Shown piece by piece: positions 33,901-45,900 of a stretch of 64,000 nt of DNA. This DNA is from Glycine soja (Eukaryota > Streptophyta > Magnoliopsida > Fabales > Fabaceae). Under the pieces are notes generated by a model, which made no database searches, was not told where the DNA came from, and saw nothing but the letters and a program-made list of their open reading frames with translations. The DNA lies in the NCBI RefSeq assembly GCF_004193775.1, contig NC_041021.1, positions 35,227,718-35,291,717 on the forward strand, read 5' to 3'. Each line of letters begins with the position of its first letter. Position 1 is the stretch's first letter. A program made the translations under genes and the position numbers.

Positions 33901-36900
33901 TATAAATTATTTATCTTGTATCCATAATCTTCCTTATAATGGCCATTGTTGAAATCCTACATCAACTATAGATATGACCAAAGTAGAGCTTATAAAGGGC
34001 CTGGGCAATTCTTGACTCATAGGCTGGTTTTTAGGGTTTAGTTAGGCCCAGACCAAATTCAAGATGGTATTAGAGCCTAGCATAAATTTGATATTGGGCC
34101 ACCTTCAACTGCCGAAAATGTAATTGGGCTTGTGACTTTCCTGGTGCAATCTACCGGATCTTGTGGTTTATTCAGTGCGATATAAAAATGATAGTCCTAC
34201 AATCTCCACGCTTTGGAACTCCAACCCTTGGTGTGAGGGGTACATGTTAAGATAGCTCATCAACTATAGATATAGCCAAAGTAGAGCTTATAAAGGTTTG
34301 GACAATCCTCACCTAGTGATATAGCTTTTGGGGTTGAGTTTCACCCGGACCAAATTCAAGAGCCTCCTCACCATTCACTGTTCTTCTGTAGTGCTTTTGG
34401 TATTTACTCTAAGTAGTCAAAAGTGCTGTGATTGCAGTGAAAAATGGACATTGGTTGCAGATTCTGACCTTGCGTGACACAATACTTTGGAACGGCATGG
34501 GTTTGGGATTGCGTCTGAAGCAGCCTCATTTTGTGGTGAGATCACGGCTGTTCTGTGAATATGGAGGCATGATTACATGATCGGATTAGAATTTTGACTT
34601 TGTCACTTTGTCTGACCATTCCAGAATTTATATTCTTTCTTTTTTAATATATTTCTCTCTTTTTAATCATTTAAACCCATTTGGTTACCTAACCCCTTAT
34701 TAATTAAACTTTCCCATTTTCCAATTTTTACTAAGTTACTTTATTAAGTTGCAAAAAGTGAACGTACACTCATTTAATATTAATTAGACTTTTCTGTTTT
34801 TCCATTTTTTTTATCTTTAATCTTTTTTATCATTTAAACCCATTTGGTTACCTACCCTCTTATTAGTTTAACTTTTCCGTTTTCCAATTTTACAAATTGA
34901 CCCGGTTAAGTTGCAAAAAGTGAACTTACACTTAATATTAGACTTTTCCATTTTTCATTTTTTTGCTATCTTGTTTTATTTTTATTTAATCTTTTATCCT
35001 ATTTAATAATATGAAATTAGAAAATGTTTGACCAAAATTGTAAAGGCCAGTGTTAAGATATTTAAGTGTTTGTATTTCAGTATGTTTGAGATATTTTTGG
35101 ATTTTAGCAAAATTTGTACAGTATTTCGGTATGTTTGAGATATTTTTGAATTTTAGCAAAATTTGTACATTGTTTTGGCAGAATAAAATCATTTTAAAAT
35201 GTCATACCATTTTCAGACTATGTTAAAAACAGAGATTATTTTTATTGTTCATAGGTTTGAAGTCATGACATCTCCAAAATGTATTTATTTTCCTTGTGAA
35301 AAAGTCATTATTTTGCTAGAAAAGGTTTATCATTCAAATGGGTCAATAGAGAATGATTTTCATGTCTTTATGTCTATGAATTGTTCTGCACAATCTGGGT
35401 AGAAAGCTAATAGCAGAAGTGCAAAGTACGTTGGCTAATGTTTGTTGATTCATCTGGTTGTTTGTCATGCTCTGAGGCTGTACTGTCTTGTGGTTTTTAA
35501 AATAAATGTAGTTTTCTTAACATTTACCCCTTTCTAACTTGTGTTGCTGACCCTGTTTGCTTTGGAGCTTTTGGTTCATATGTGTGTAACCATTTTTGTT
35601 GTGTGCAGGGAAAAAGCTGACAGGCCTTTTCGTTGCCTTGATTGTCAGTATAGGAGAGAACTTGTTAGAGTATATTTGACAAATGTAGAACAAATTTGCC
35701 GGCGTTTTGTGGAGGAAAGAAGAAGCAAGCTTGGGAAGTTGATAGAGGATAAAGCTAGGTGGTCAAGGTATTTCATGCTCATCGTTAAGAGTATAAACCT
35801 TTTTGACTTGTATGTATAATCTAAATTTTTCATTATGTATGCTGTAGTTTTTATCTTGCTGCAGAGTGTCATCTAAAAAAGTCATGACCTTCAAATTATT
35901 TTCTTTTCGTGCTCCATGATCTTTAGTAATTGATTGCTGAAAGTGTCAAAACTTATTTTAGTCTTCCTTCAAGCCTGAAAATGAAAAATGTTAGGCATGT
36001 TGGGAAGAAAAGAAATGATAGGAGGGATATTGTAGTTTAATTTGGTGGTTGACATGACAATGGTATATGTTCAATGTATTGTGGTGGCACCTGAGTAGTT
36101 CATGTCTCTTTTTATGCATATGAATTCTGAAGTGTCTTGTATTTTATATCTTATATGCTGTAACAAGTTTAATCTGTCTTGATACTGTTGTTTGATAGGG
36201 ACACGAGATTTATCTTATGTTGTATATTGTATTTGGATTCATTACCACTTGGATTTCTGGTGTGTGATTTTATTGGCAGATCTTAATGGTACTTTGCATT
36301 ATTTGCAGCTTCTGTACTTTCTGGCGAGAAATTGATCAAACCTCTAGGCGCCGCATGTCAAGGGAGAAGACAGACGTAATTTTGAAAGTAGTTGTGAAAC
36401 ACTTCTTTATAGAAAAAGAAGTGACTTCTACTTTGGTAATGGACTCCCTGTATAGTGGGTTGAAGGCTCTCGAAGGCCAGAATAAATGCAAGAAAGGTAG
36501 GGTAAAATTGTTGGATGCTGAAGAAATGCCCGCACCAATTGTCGGTGCTGAGAAAGATATGTTTGTATTGGTGGATGATGTTCTTCTGCTACTTGAGAGA
36601 GCAGCTAAAGAACCTCTGCCTCCGAAAGATGAGAAGGGTCCTCAAAACCGCACAAAGGTGAGAAAAATAATGTGTTGATAAAAAGTAAACGAGGAATTAT
36701 GTTGCTAGCACTTGAAGACTGAGGAAAAAACTCACTCTTTCTCTCTTAGCTTTTATTGATTTCAAAATGATACATATATATAGAATACAAAAGAGAGAAG
36801 GACTATGACAGTGACACTTCACTGTTGCCTTCTGAATAAAGCTTACCAACTAAGCTACCAAATATAGATAAATACAAAAATATTCAACACTCCTCTCAAG

Positions 36901-39900
36901 CTGGAGCATATAAATCATATGCACCAAGCTTGGAACATGTAGTTTGAATTTTGGGTCCTCTTAAGGACTTAGTAAAAATATTTGTTGACTGATCATTAGA
37001 ACCAATGAACTTAGTGACAATCTCCTTGGACAAAAGCTTCTCTCGAATAAAATGGCAATCAATCTCTATGTGCTTAATCCTTTCATGAAAGACTGGGTTT
37101 GAGGCAATATGAAGAGCAGCCTGATTATCACAATACAACTTCATTTGCAACTCTTCACAAAACCTCAATTCTTGTAGAAATTGTTTAATCCACGAGTTCA
37201 CAAGTAACCATAGCCATAGATCGATATTCAGCTTCTGCACTGGACCGAGCGACAAGTGTCTGTTTCTTGCTTTTCCAAGAGATAAGATTTCCTCCAATGA
37301 AGACACAATAGCCTGATGTAGACCTCCTATCCATGGGACAGCCAGCCCAATCAGCATCACAATATCCTGATAGTTGCGTATTACCCTTGTCTTCATACAA
37401 CAACCCTTGTCCAGGAGCTCTCTTAACATATCTCAGAATACGCATAACAACATTCCAATGGCCAAATGAGGGCTCTGCATAAATTGGCTAATCACTTCCA
37501 CTGCAAAGGAGATATCAGGTCTAGTAATAGTAAGGTAAATGAGTTTTCCCACAAGCCTCCTATATCTCTCGGGGTCAGGATAAACTTCACTTTGATCTGC
37601 CATGAGCTTCAGATTTGGATCCATAAGGCTTTCAACAGGTCTACAATTCTGCATACCTGTTTCTTCTAAAATATCAAGAGCATACTTCCTCTGAGAGATC
37701 ACAACACCATCTCCTGATTGAGCCACTTCAATACCAAGGATATACTTCAAAGATCCCAGATCTTTGGTCTGGAAATGACTGAATAACTGCTCTTTTAACT
37801 GGGCGATCTTAGTAGTATCATTTCTTTTAATCACTATATCATCAACATAGACCATTAGATAAACACATTTTTCAGGAGATGTATTACAGTAAAATACAGA
37901 GTGATCAGCTTCACTTCGTTTTAGTTCAAACATTTGAACAACATGACTAAATTTACCAAACGAAGCTCGAGGAGATTGCTTCAACCCATAGAGAGATCGG
38001 TGAAGCTTACACACAAGGTCATACTCCCCCTGAGCAACAAACCCAGGAGGTTGCTCCATATAAATATCCTCCTCAAGATCACCGTGGAGGAAGGCATTCT
38101 TAATATCAAGCTGATGGAGGGGCCAGTGATGGATGGCAGCCATAGCAAGAAATAGACGAACAATGGTGAGTTTGGCTACAGGAGAGAAAGTATCACAGTA
38201 ATCAATGCCATATACCTATGTGTAGCCTTTAGCTACCAAGCGAGCCTTAAGCCGATTAACCTTACCATTGGGCCCAACTTTAACAGTGTAGACCCATCTA
38301 CAACCCATAGTGGTCTTACTAGGAGGAAGAGGAACGAGCTCCCAAGTACCATTATTTTCAAGAGCCTGCATTTCATCAATCATAACCTGTCTCCAGCCAG
38401 GATGATCAAGTGCCTCACGGACAGTGGAAGGAATAGTAAGGGAAGACAATGAGAAAACAAAGGAACTATATGAAGGAGACAAACGGTGGTAACTTAAGAA
38501 ATTATAAATAGGATGATGATTACGAGTAGAGCGAGTACTTTTCCTGATGGCAATGGGCCAATGTGAGTCAGAATGAGGAGAAGAGGAAGGATCCATGAGT
38601 GGAGGACTGGTTGAAGAAGAACGAGAATCACGAGGAGAGGCTTCAGGTACTGGAGATCCAATCTGTCTTGTCCTGGGTTGATCTGTAATCAGAGGTGGAG
38701 AGACAACTTTAGGTGAATTTGGTGAGGAAGATGGGACAACACTGACATTTTGGCCTGAGTTATCTAGACGACAAGGAGAAGGAATAGGAAGAACTTCCTG
38801 GAGAGATGAAGAATGGTCTACGGAGGGTGAGAAGAAGAGTGTGTCTTCAAAAAAGGTTACATCTGCAGACATGTAGTATCGTCTCATGGTTGGAGAGTAA
38901 CATTTGTAACCTTTTTGAAGACAAGAATAACCCAAAAAGACACATTTGACTGACCTAGCAGAGAGTTTGTCTAAACCAGGAGACAAATCATGGACAAAAC
39001 AGGTACAACCAAACACTTTAGGAGAGACATGAAATAGTGGGGCATGAGGAAAGACAATTGAGTGAGGGATTTGGTTTTCAAGAGAAGAAGAGGGCATCCT
39101 ATTGATTAGGAAACAAGCAGTAAGCACCGCATCTCCCCGATGATGTGTAGGAACATTCGAATTTAGCATTAGGGAACGTGCAGTTTCAAGAAGATGACGA
39201 TTCTTCCTTTTTGCCATATCATTTTGTTGTGGTGTGTGAGGACATGTGGACTGATGTAGAATACCTTTGGAAGACAAAAAAGAAGAAAGATCATGAGAGA
39301 AATACCTTTTAGCATTATTACTTCTGAAAATTTTAATTGTTTTTCCAAATTGATTCTCAATCTCATTGTAGAATGACACGAATATAGACAAAAGTTCAGA
39401 TCTTTCTTTCATTAAATAAACCCAAGTACATCGGGAGAATTCATCAATGAAGGTTAAAAATATCGAAAACCAAAAGATGTAACACGACTTGGTCCCCAAA
39501 TATCAGAATGAATGGTAGAGAAAGTCGAGTTACATCTTTGTACAGTTTGAGGAAATGACGACCTGACATGTTTTCCTAGTTGACAAGACTCACAATCTAA
39601 GACTCGAAGATTCTTAAGACTAGGAACCATCGTCTTCAACTTTGGTAAACTTGGGTGACCTAGACGATCATGTAAAATTTTGGGTTTTGAGATTGCAAAA
39701 CAAGACCCAGGTGGACTGGATTTCAAGTAGTAAAGTCCTCGTGATTCATGTCCTTCTCCAATCAGTCGCCCCGTCCCATGTTCCTGAATAACAAACGAAT
39801 TAGCAGTAAAGGTTACTGAACAATTTAAAGAACGAGTTAACTGACTTAATGAGATTAGGTTATAAGGACACTGAGGAATGAATAACGCAAAATTTAATTT

Positions 39901-42900
39901 CGAAAAGGGAGACAATGAAACTTGACCACTTCCTTGAGAAGCAACCTTGGAGCCATTAGCTACAGTAACAAGGTGAGGAATTTTTGGAAACGAAAAGGAT
40001 GAAAAGGAGGACGTATTACCAGAAATATGATTAGAGGCACCTGAGTCGAGTATCCAAGGGCTAGGACCTTTAATGGATTGAGAGATACATGCTGTTGAAA
40101 AACATGGTACAGATGAGGATTGAGCTTGGTTGCTGGGTTTCTCGGATTTAAGCTTCAAATACTCCTGATACTCCTCATCAGAGAATCTAGATTCTGCTTT
40201 CTCTGATCTAGAGACCTGTGCGACCTTGTCGGGAAACCCTTGCAACGAATAGCAATTCTCTTGGGTGTGACCCATCCTCTTGCAATAGGTGCAATGAGGA
40301 CGTCCACCCCTTCCACTGCGACCTCCTCTACTGTTGCGGCCGCCTCCTCTCTACCTCGAGACGCAACCATGGCTGACGTCTCCACACCATCAGCAGGATT
40401 CTCATCCTTCAATAAATGAGGCGTGTGGAGAAGTCTAGTGATGAGGGAATCCATTGATGGAACCTGGTCCCCAGCAAGTACTTGATCACGCACATGATCA
40501 AAGTCTGAATGTAAGCTCCTCAGAATAAGGACCATGTAGAACTTGTCAAGTTTCCTGTTCACTTCTTCCAATGAATCAGCTACAAGGAACTTTCTCAGCT
40601 CTTCTACGGCAGCCCGAGCCTTATCCACATGAGCGATCATGTCATGGCTGGTTTGCTTGAGGGCTGTAACTTTCATGGTTGCATCAAACAAGCTTTGGAT
40701 ATCATTGGCAAAAATTTCCTGAGCCTTCTTCCAAAAAGAACGACACGTTTTAAATGATCTAAGAATATCCAAAATATCCGGCTCAACTGATTGCCATAAC
40801 ACAGCGCAGAGTTGATAGTCAAGCTTCTCCCATTCAAGTCTTTTGTCATTTGGAACGGAATCGGAAGCTTTCTCCAAGTGGTCATGGTGTCCTTGACCGA
40901 GAAACCAAAGTTCCACGGAAGCAGACCACGAGGGGTAATTTTTCCAGTTTAGTTTAGCAGTAGTGATGGTTGGAGTCCCAGAGAAAGAGAAAACAGGTCC
41001 AGAGGAAGCCATTTTGACCCACAAGATGAAACCCTAAGGGAGTAAAAAGGAGAGGAGAATAGGGCTGATACGTTCCAGGTGACGAAACTGAAAACTGAGG
41101 GCTGGAACGGATTCAGAAGGGGCCGACGAAGGGAACGGTGGTGGCGTAGTGCAATTCCGACGGCGGCGCGTGGGCTTCACACGCTGGAGATCGCGTGGGA
41201 CAAAGGCGGTGCGTGGGAGCTCCTTTGGCGGTGTGACTTCTAGGGGTGGGTCGTGCTTTTCGAGGCGATCCTAATCTTGGTTTCGCCTGAGAAAAATGGC
41301 CGGAGATGACGGTGGCGGTGGACGGTGGCGGCCGGCAGACGGCGCGGCGGCGGATGGCAGACGGAACCCGCTCTGGTACAAATTTGAAGACTGAGGAAAA
41401 AACTCACTCTTTCTCTCTTAGTTTTTATTGATTTCAAAATGATACATATATATAGAATACAAAAGAAAGAGAGAAGGACTATGACAGTGACAATTCACTG
41501 CTGCCTTCTGAATAAAGCTTACCAACTAAGCTACCAAATATAGATAAATACAAAAATATTCAACACTAGCTAGTATTATAGCCCATTGAAATATTATGGT
41601 ATTAGCATGAGATGTTTTAGAGATTAAAGGAATAAGAGATGTCACAAAACAGTCTCATCTTCTGGTTGAAACCTGGGAAAAGAGAATGGAATTCTTTTCA
41701 AGTGCAATAATCTGATTTTCTCCGTAGTCTATTACAGCCATGATCATTTTTTGGTTGTGAATTTTTAATTAAATGATAGGTTGATAGGCCCATGAATTAG
41801 GTCCGCACCAGGAGAACTAAGGGGAGGAAATGTGGGCTAAAGGGTGGTGCATTAAAATGTGGGGAGGCAGCAGAGAAGGGAGAAGGGTCTTTTCTTGGAG
41901 GATTATTGGTTGGAAGAGGGTCTTCCGGTTCTGCAGAGTAACTTGTTTTTGCTGCTCTTCCGAGTCTTGTGTCTTAGCAATTTGTTGTTAAATGTGAAGG
42001 CAAATTCTTAGAATTTTAGCTGATCTGGTTCATCTCCTTTCTGCTCAACCTTCTCCTTAATACTCTTGATATAAACCAGATTCATGTGCCTTTGATGAGT
42101 CTTTTTAACATGAGATTAATTATCAGCTATTCAAAACAACCAACCAAAATGACTTGGAAGGACATAATGGAGAAGAGACAACTCTATTCTGTATTGTGAA
42201 CTACAATCTACATTTCTTGGAATGTGGCTTCTATTCCTTCATTTCTAAATGGTTACACCTGTGATTACTTTAAAATCTCAGTGTATGAATAACATTTTCA
42301 CGGGAATAATTTTTTGAAAAATGTTTTGAGGGGGAGTATTTGATGAAGTGACTGTCATGTGAATCTCTGAACAAAATGTTTGTTGACAAAGCACAATGGT
42401 GTCATCTGAATAGGATAAGCTTTATTTTCAATATAGTTAAAATTTAGGCTTAATTGCATATTTTATCACCAAAGTTTTTTTTCCAGGCATTTTACCATCA
42501 TGTTTTTTCAATTTTCATGCATTTTACTAATTTGTTTATTGTGTTGACGTGTTCCTAAAAATGTTAAAAAAAAATCAAAACATCTTTTTGTTAATTTTTG
42601 TAAAACAACGTTGTTTTGTTACCAACATATTGTGCAAAAATTGAAAAACATGATGGTAAAATGTGCTGAAAAAAAACTTAGGTGATAAAATTCACAATGA
42701 TGTTAGTTGAGCGGTAAAATGTGCATTCAAACCTAAAATTCAAAAGCAAAACAAGTTTAGCTTAGAGTTTTGGACATATATGACACCTGTAGAGTTGTAT
42801 TTTGGGTAACCTGGAAATTGTTATCACAGTGGATATATGACACATTAGCTTTTTAATTTAGAATTCTTTTGATTCCTAAGAAACATGGGTCACTTTTTTT

Positions 42901-45900
42901 TGCAGGATGGAAACTCTGGGGAGGACTTCAATAAAGATTCTATTGAGCGTGATGAAAGGCGTCTCACAGAATTAGGTCGCAGGACTTTGGAAATATTTGT
43001 CCTTGCCCATATATTCAGGTAATATATGGTATTAGTTCTGGACTCATCTGGTTTTCTAGGTTAAATACTCATTTATATATTATATTCTCATCTGCATTTC
43101 TGATTGCTTGGTAGTATTGATCATCAATAATATTATAAAAACCATTCAGCCTCTGCCCATTCTGTGTAGTACAGGCAGACTTTTTTTTTTTTTAAACTTT
43201 GTTCTCTTTTAACCTCTCTTTTTATTGTCTCTTTTTCTTATTTTCTCTCTGCCCATGCAGAAGCACAGGCCACTGCCTAGTTAGGAACAAGAATCTTAAA
43301 TTCACACCAGTCATTTGTAATGCTATCCAATTTGTTATATTTCATGTTTGAAGGTTCTACTTTCATTTTAATATTAAAAAATTCACAGTATTTGTATTTT
43401 TATTGTTTTAGAGGATAAGGTGTTTTTGAAATTTTCTGTTTGAAAAAAGATGCGAGTACTTGGCAAGTTGGCATGACTCGTATTTGCTTTTAGATGCCAT
43501 GCCAAGAAGTTGCCTAGGCCATCCTATGTAAATTGCAAACTTGTTTTTATTTTTTAGCCTTTATTTCAAAATTCTACACTTCTGTTTCAGAATCTTACTC
43601 AATGCTATGAATTGTATCCTATGATCAATTTTGGATGGGATTGACTATTCAAATTTCAAACTGTGCAATTTATAGTTTCGTGAAAAAGACTTTGCAAAAG
43701 TTCCATTATCTGTGGTATTTCATATTGGATGAAATTTTGAGCTTCTCTATTAACAACCTTGTTTTCTGTACATGACATCACACTTTGAAGGTTAAGTGTA
43801 AACTTTAAACTACCTTCTGAGCTATATGTAGTTCGGAATTTGTGCATGGGACACATGAAATTTGACTTACTAATAGTGTCATGTGAAGCTATAGGGGATG
43901 ATGGATAGCTGGTTTGATAGCCAGTAGTCTCGGTCAGGCACTTTGCAATTAACTTTGAGGTCCATGGAACTTTATCCATGCCCATGTAGTGCTATATCAT
44001 TGTCTTCACAAAAGTGATTCAGTGCTTGTTTATTCTCCAGTGACCTGGATTTTATCTTTTCTGTATATATTCATGTATTTATTTGTAGAATGCAAATGGA
44101 AGGTTATCCTAATTGTTTACATAATGGGTGCAGCAATAAAATTGAGGTTTCCTACCAGGAAGCTGTTGCTCTAAAGAGACAAGAAGAGCTCATTCGTGAA
44201 GAAGAGGCAGCTTGGCTGGCTGAAAGTGAGCAGAAAGCAAAACGTGGAAATGAGAGGGAAAAGAAGTCAAAGAAGAAACAGGTCTGTCACAAATCTAATC
44301 TGTGCATTATCGAGGGATGTCTAATCTCCTAATGTTTATTTCACAGTTGCTACCTGTTCCGTGGTTGTATATGCAATTTTCAATATTTTGGTGTTAGAAT
44401 TCAAGAGATTCAAGATAAAACCCTTCTTCTTATTTGCTCTGCAGAACATGCATCACAAATGACACAACTACTATAAAACAATCAAACAATTAGATAGCAT
44501 TGTAACGTGACTATTTTATTGTTTATTGAAGAAATCATCTAAAATTCTGAATTCTGATATATGATAACTGCTATGGCTAGAACATTTGTAAATTAAAACC
44601 CCAAGCTTTTGGCATATTGGTTTATAATGAGCTCATGCCTACATTATTTGCCTATATTTCACGTACATGTTTAAGACCCTTAATTTTCTTTTTTTCCAGC
44701 CTTGCATTTACATAAATTACTGCATAACAAACCTATAAACATTCTTTTGGCTAATTATTATTGATTTGGAAATATTTTGCCAGCAATTTATAAACTATAT
44801 TTCTCCCAAGATGTTTTCTTGATGTTCCCTTTCCTATGGTATGCCTGTTATTTGTGGGATTAGAAGGATGTTATATCCATGTGGTTGGTGAGACTTGTTC
44901 GTATTTTCCTTTTTTAACTGTTGACAGATAGTCCTTTCTTGTCACTGCAGGCCAAACAGAAACGGAACAATCGGAAAGGAAAGGATAAAGGTAGAGAGGA
45001 GAGACCTATTGTGGCTGTATATGACAATCAGCAAGACAATACTGCTGATGAGAAAAAAGATTCTAACATGGAGGAAGTTCAAGCTCTTGATGAAAAGCTT
45101 TATGCCCTGGAAATTGTTTCTGATGTGTCTGATTCTGTGGATGGGGTTGGTGAAGTGCTTCAGCCTGATTCTGAAGACAGAGATGTGAGTCCTGTAAATT
45201 GGGATACTGATGCATCAGAAGTTCATCCTCCCACTGAGGCTAGTAGCAATGGTATTGTTAGTCTTTCATCTGTACAAAATGGAATGGCTGAGAAAAGGAG
45301 CAGTTTAGTAATGGATGACAGTTCTTCAACATGTTCTACTGATTCATTACCATCAATGGTGATGAATGACCACTACAAGGGGAACTCTTTTTCAAATTAC
45401 AAAGTCCAAAAGTCACCTAACAGGTAAGTATATAGTGTAGTGTTTCTTTTAGGTGGATGAGTATCTATGATTAGTCTGAAATGTTAATTTGATTTGGCAC
45501 TGCTTATTTGTAGAGGTAAGAACCAAGTAAAAGCATCGTGTAATGTGGACAGTTGGACAACAGAAATGGATAGTCAGCCGTCCGGTTCTTCTGCAGATGC
45601 TGTAGATGTTAATGAGTCTGGAAGTAGCAAGTTAGGTGGATCTGAGCCTGAGGGTGCTGTTCTCTGCTTGCAGGATCGATTAAAGTGGCTTGATCAGCCT
45701 GTCATCAGAAAGGTGGTATTATTTCCAAAAGCTTATCCTTTCTTGATTTACTGTGATTACTATCTACATCCCCCTTTTGTCTATCATTCTTCCTTTCAAG
45801 TTTTCTGTTCTAAGTGCTGCTCCCTCATGATAGGTTACCCGATTAACTTTTTCTTGTTTCTTTTTTACCATCAAGGACAACCTAGAGTGTTTTGCTAATT

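Larger units (their letters stand above)
32449..35608 (+). other. Intron of the MATH-domain gene with insertions
   Basis: This 3160 bp intron is far longer than its neighbours (about 80-650 bp). It contains a TRIM element (33947-34358), a 162-bp tandem duplication (34667-34988) and a 49-bp tandem duplication (35072-35169). The parts 33400-33940 and 34360-34660 may be further old insertions, but I cannot delimit them. Confidence 0.7.
36705..41570 (-). mobile_element. Ty1-copia retrotransposon (36710-41565) in the MATH gene intron, antisense, TSD CTAGC
   Basis: Direct LTRs of 180 bp (36710-36889) and 184 bp (41382-41565) flank a - strand gag-pol. They differ at only about four positions plus one 4-bp indel, so the insertion is fairly recent. 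The flanks are CTAGC at 36705-36709 and 41566-41570. In element orientation the LTR begins TGTTGAATATT. The primer-binding site after the 5' LTR reads TTGTACCAGAGCGGG (close to the tRNA-Met type), and a purine tract GCTTGAGAGGAG precedes the 3' LTR. The outer LTR end is ...TTCAAGT or ...TTCAAAT rather than the usual CA. The coding region has at least three frameshifts and a stop. Confidence 0.93.

Noticed and set aside
36905..41024. Intronic copia frames as possible exons of the MATH gene
   Set aside because: They are on the opposite strand, bounded by LTRs with a target duplication, and the host exons join in phase without them.
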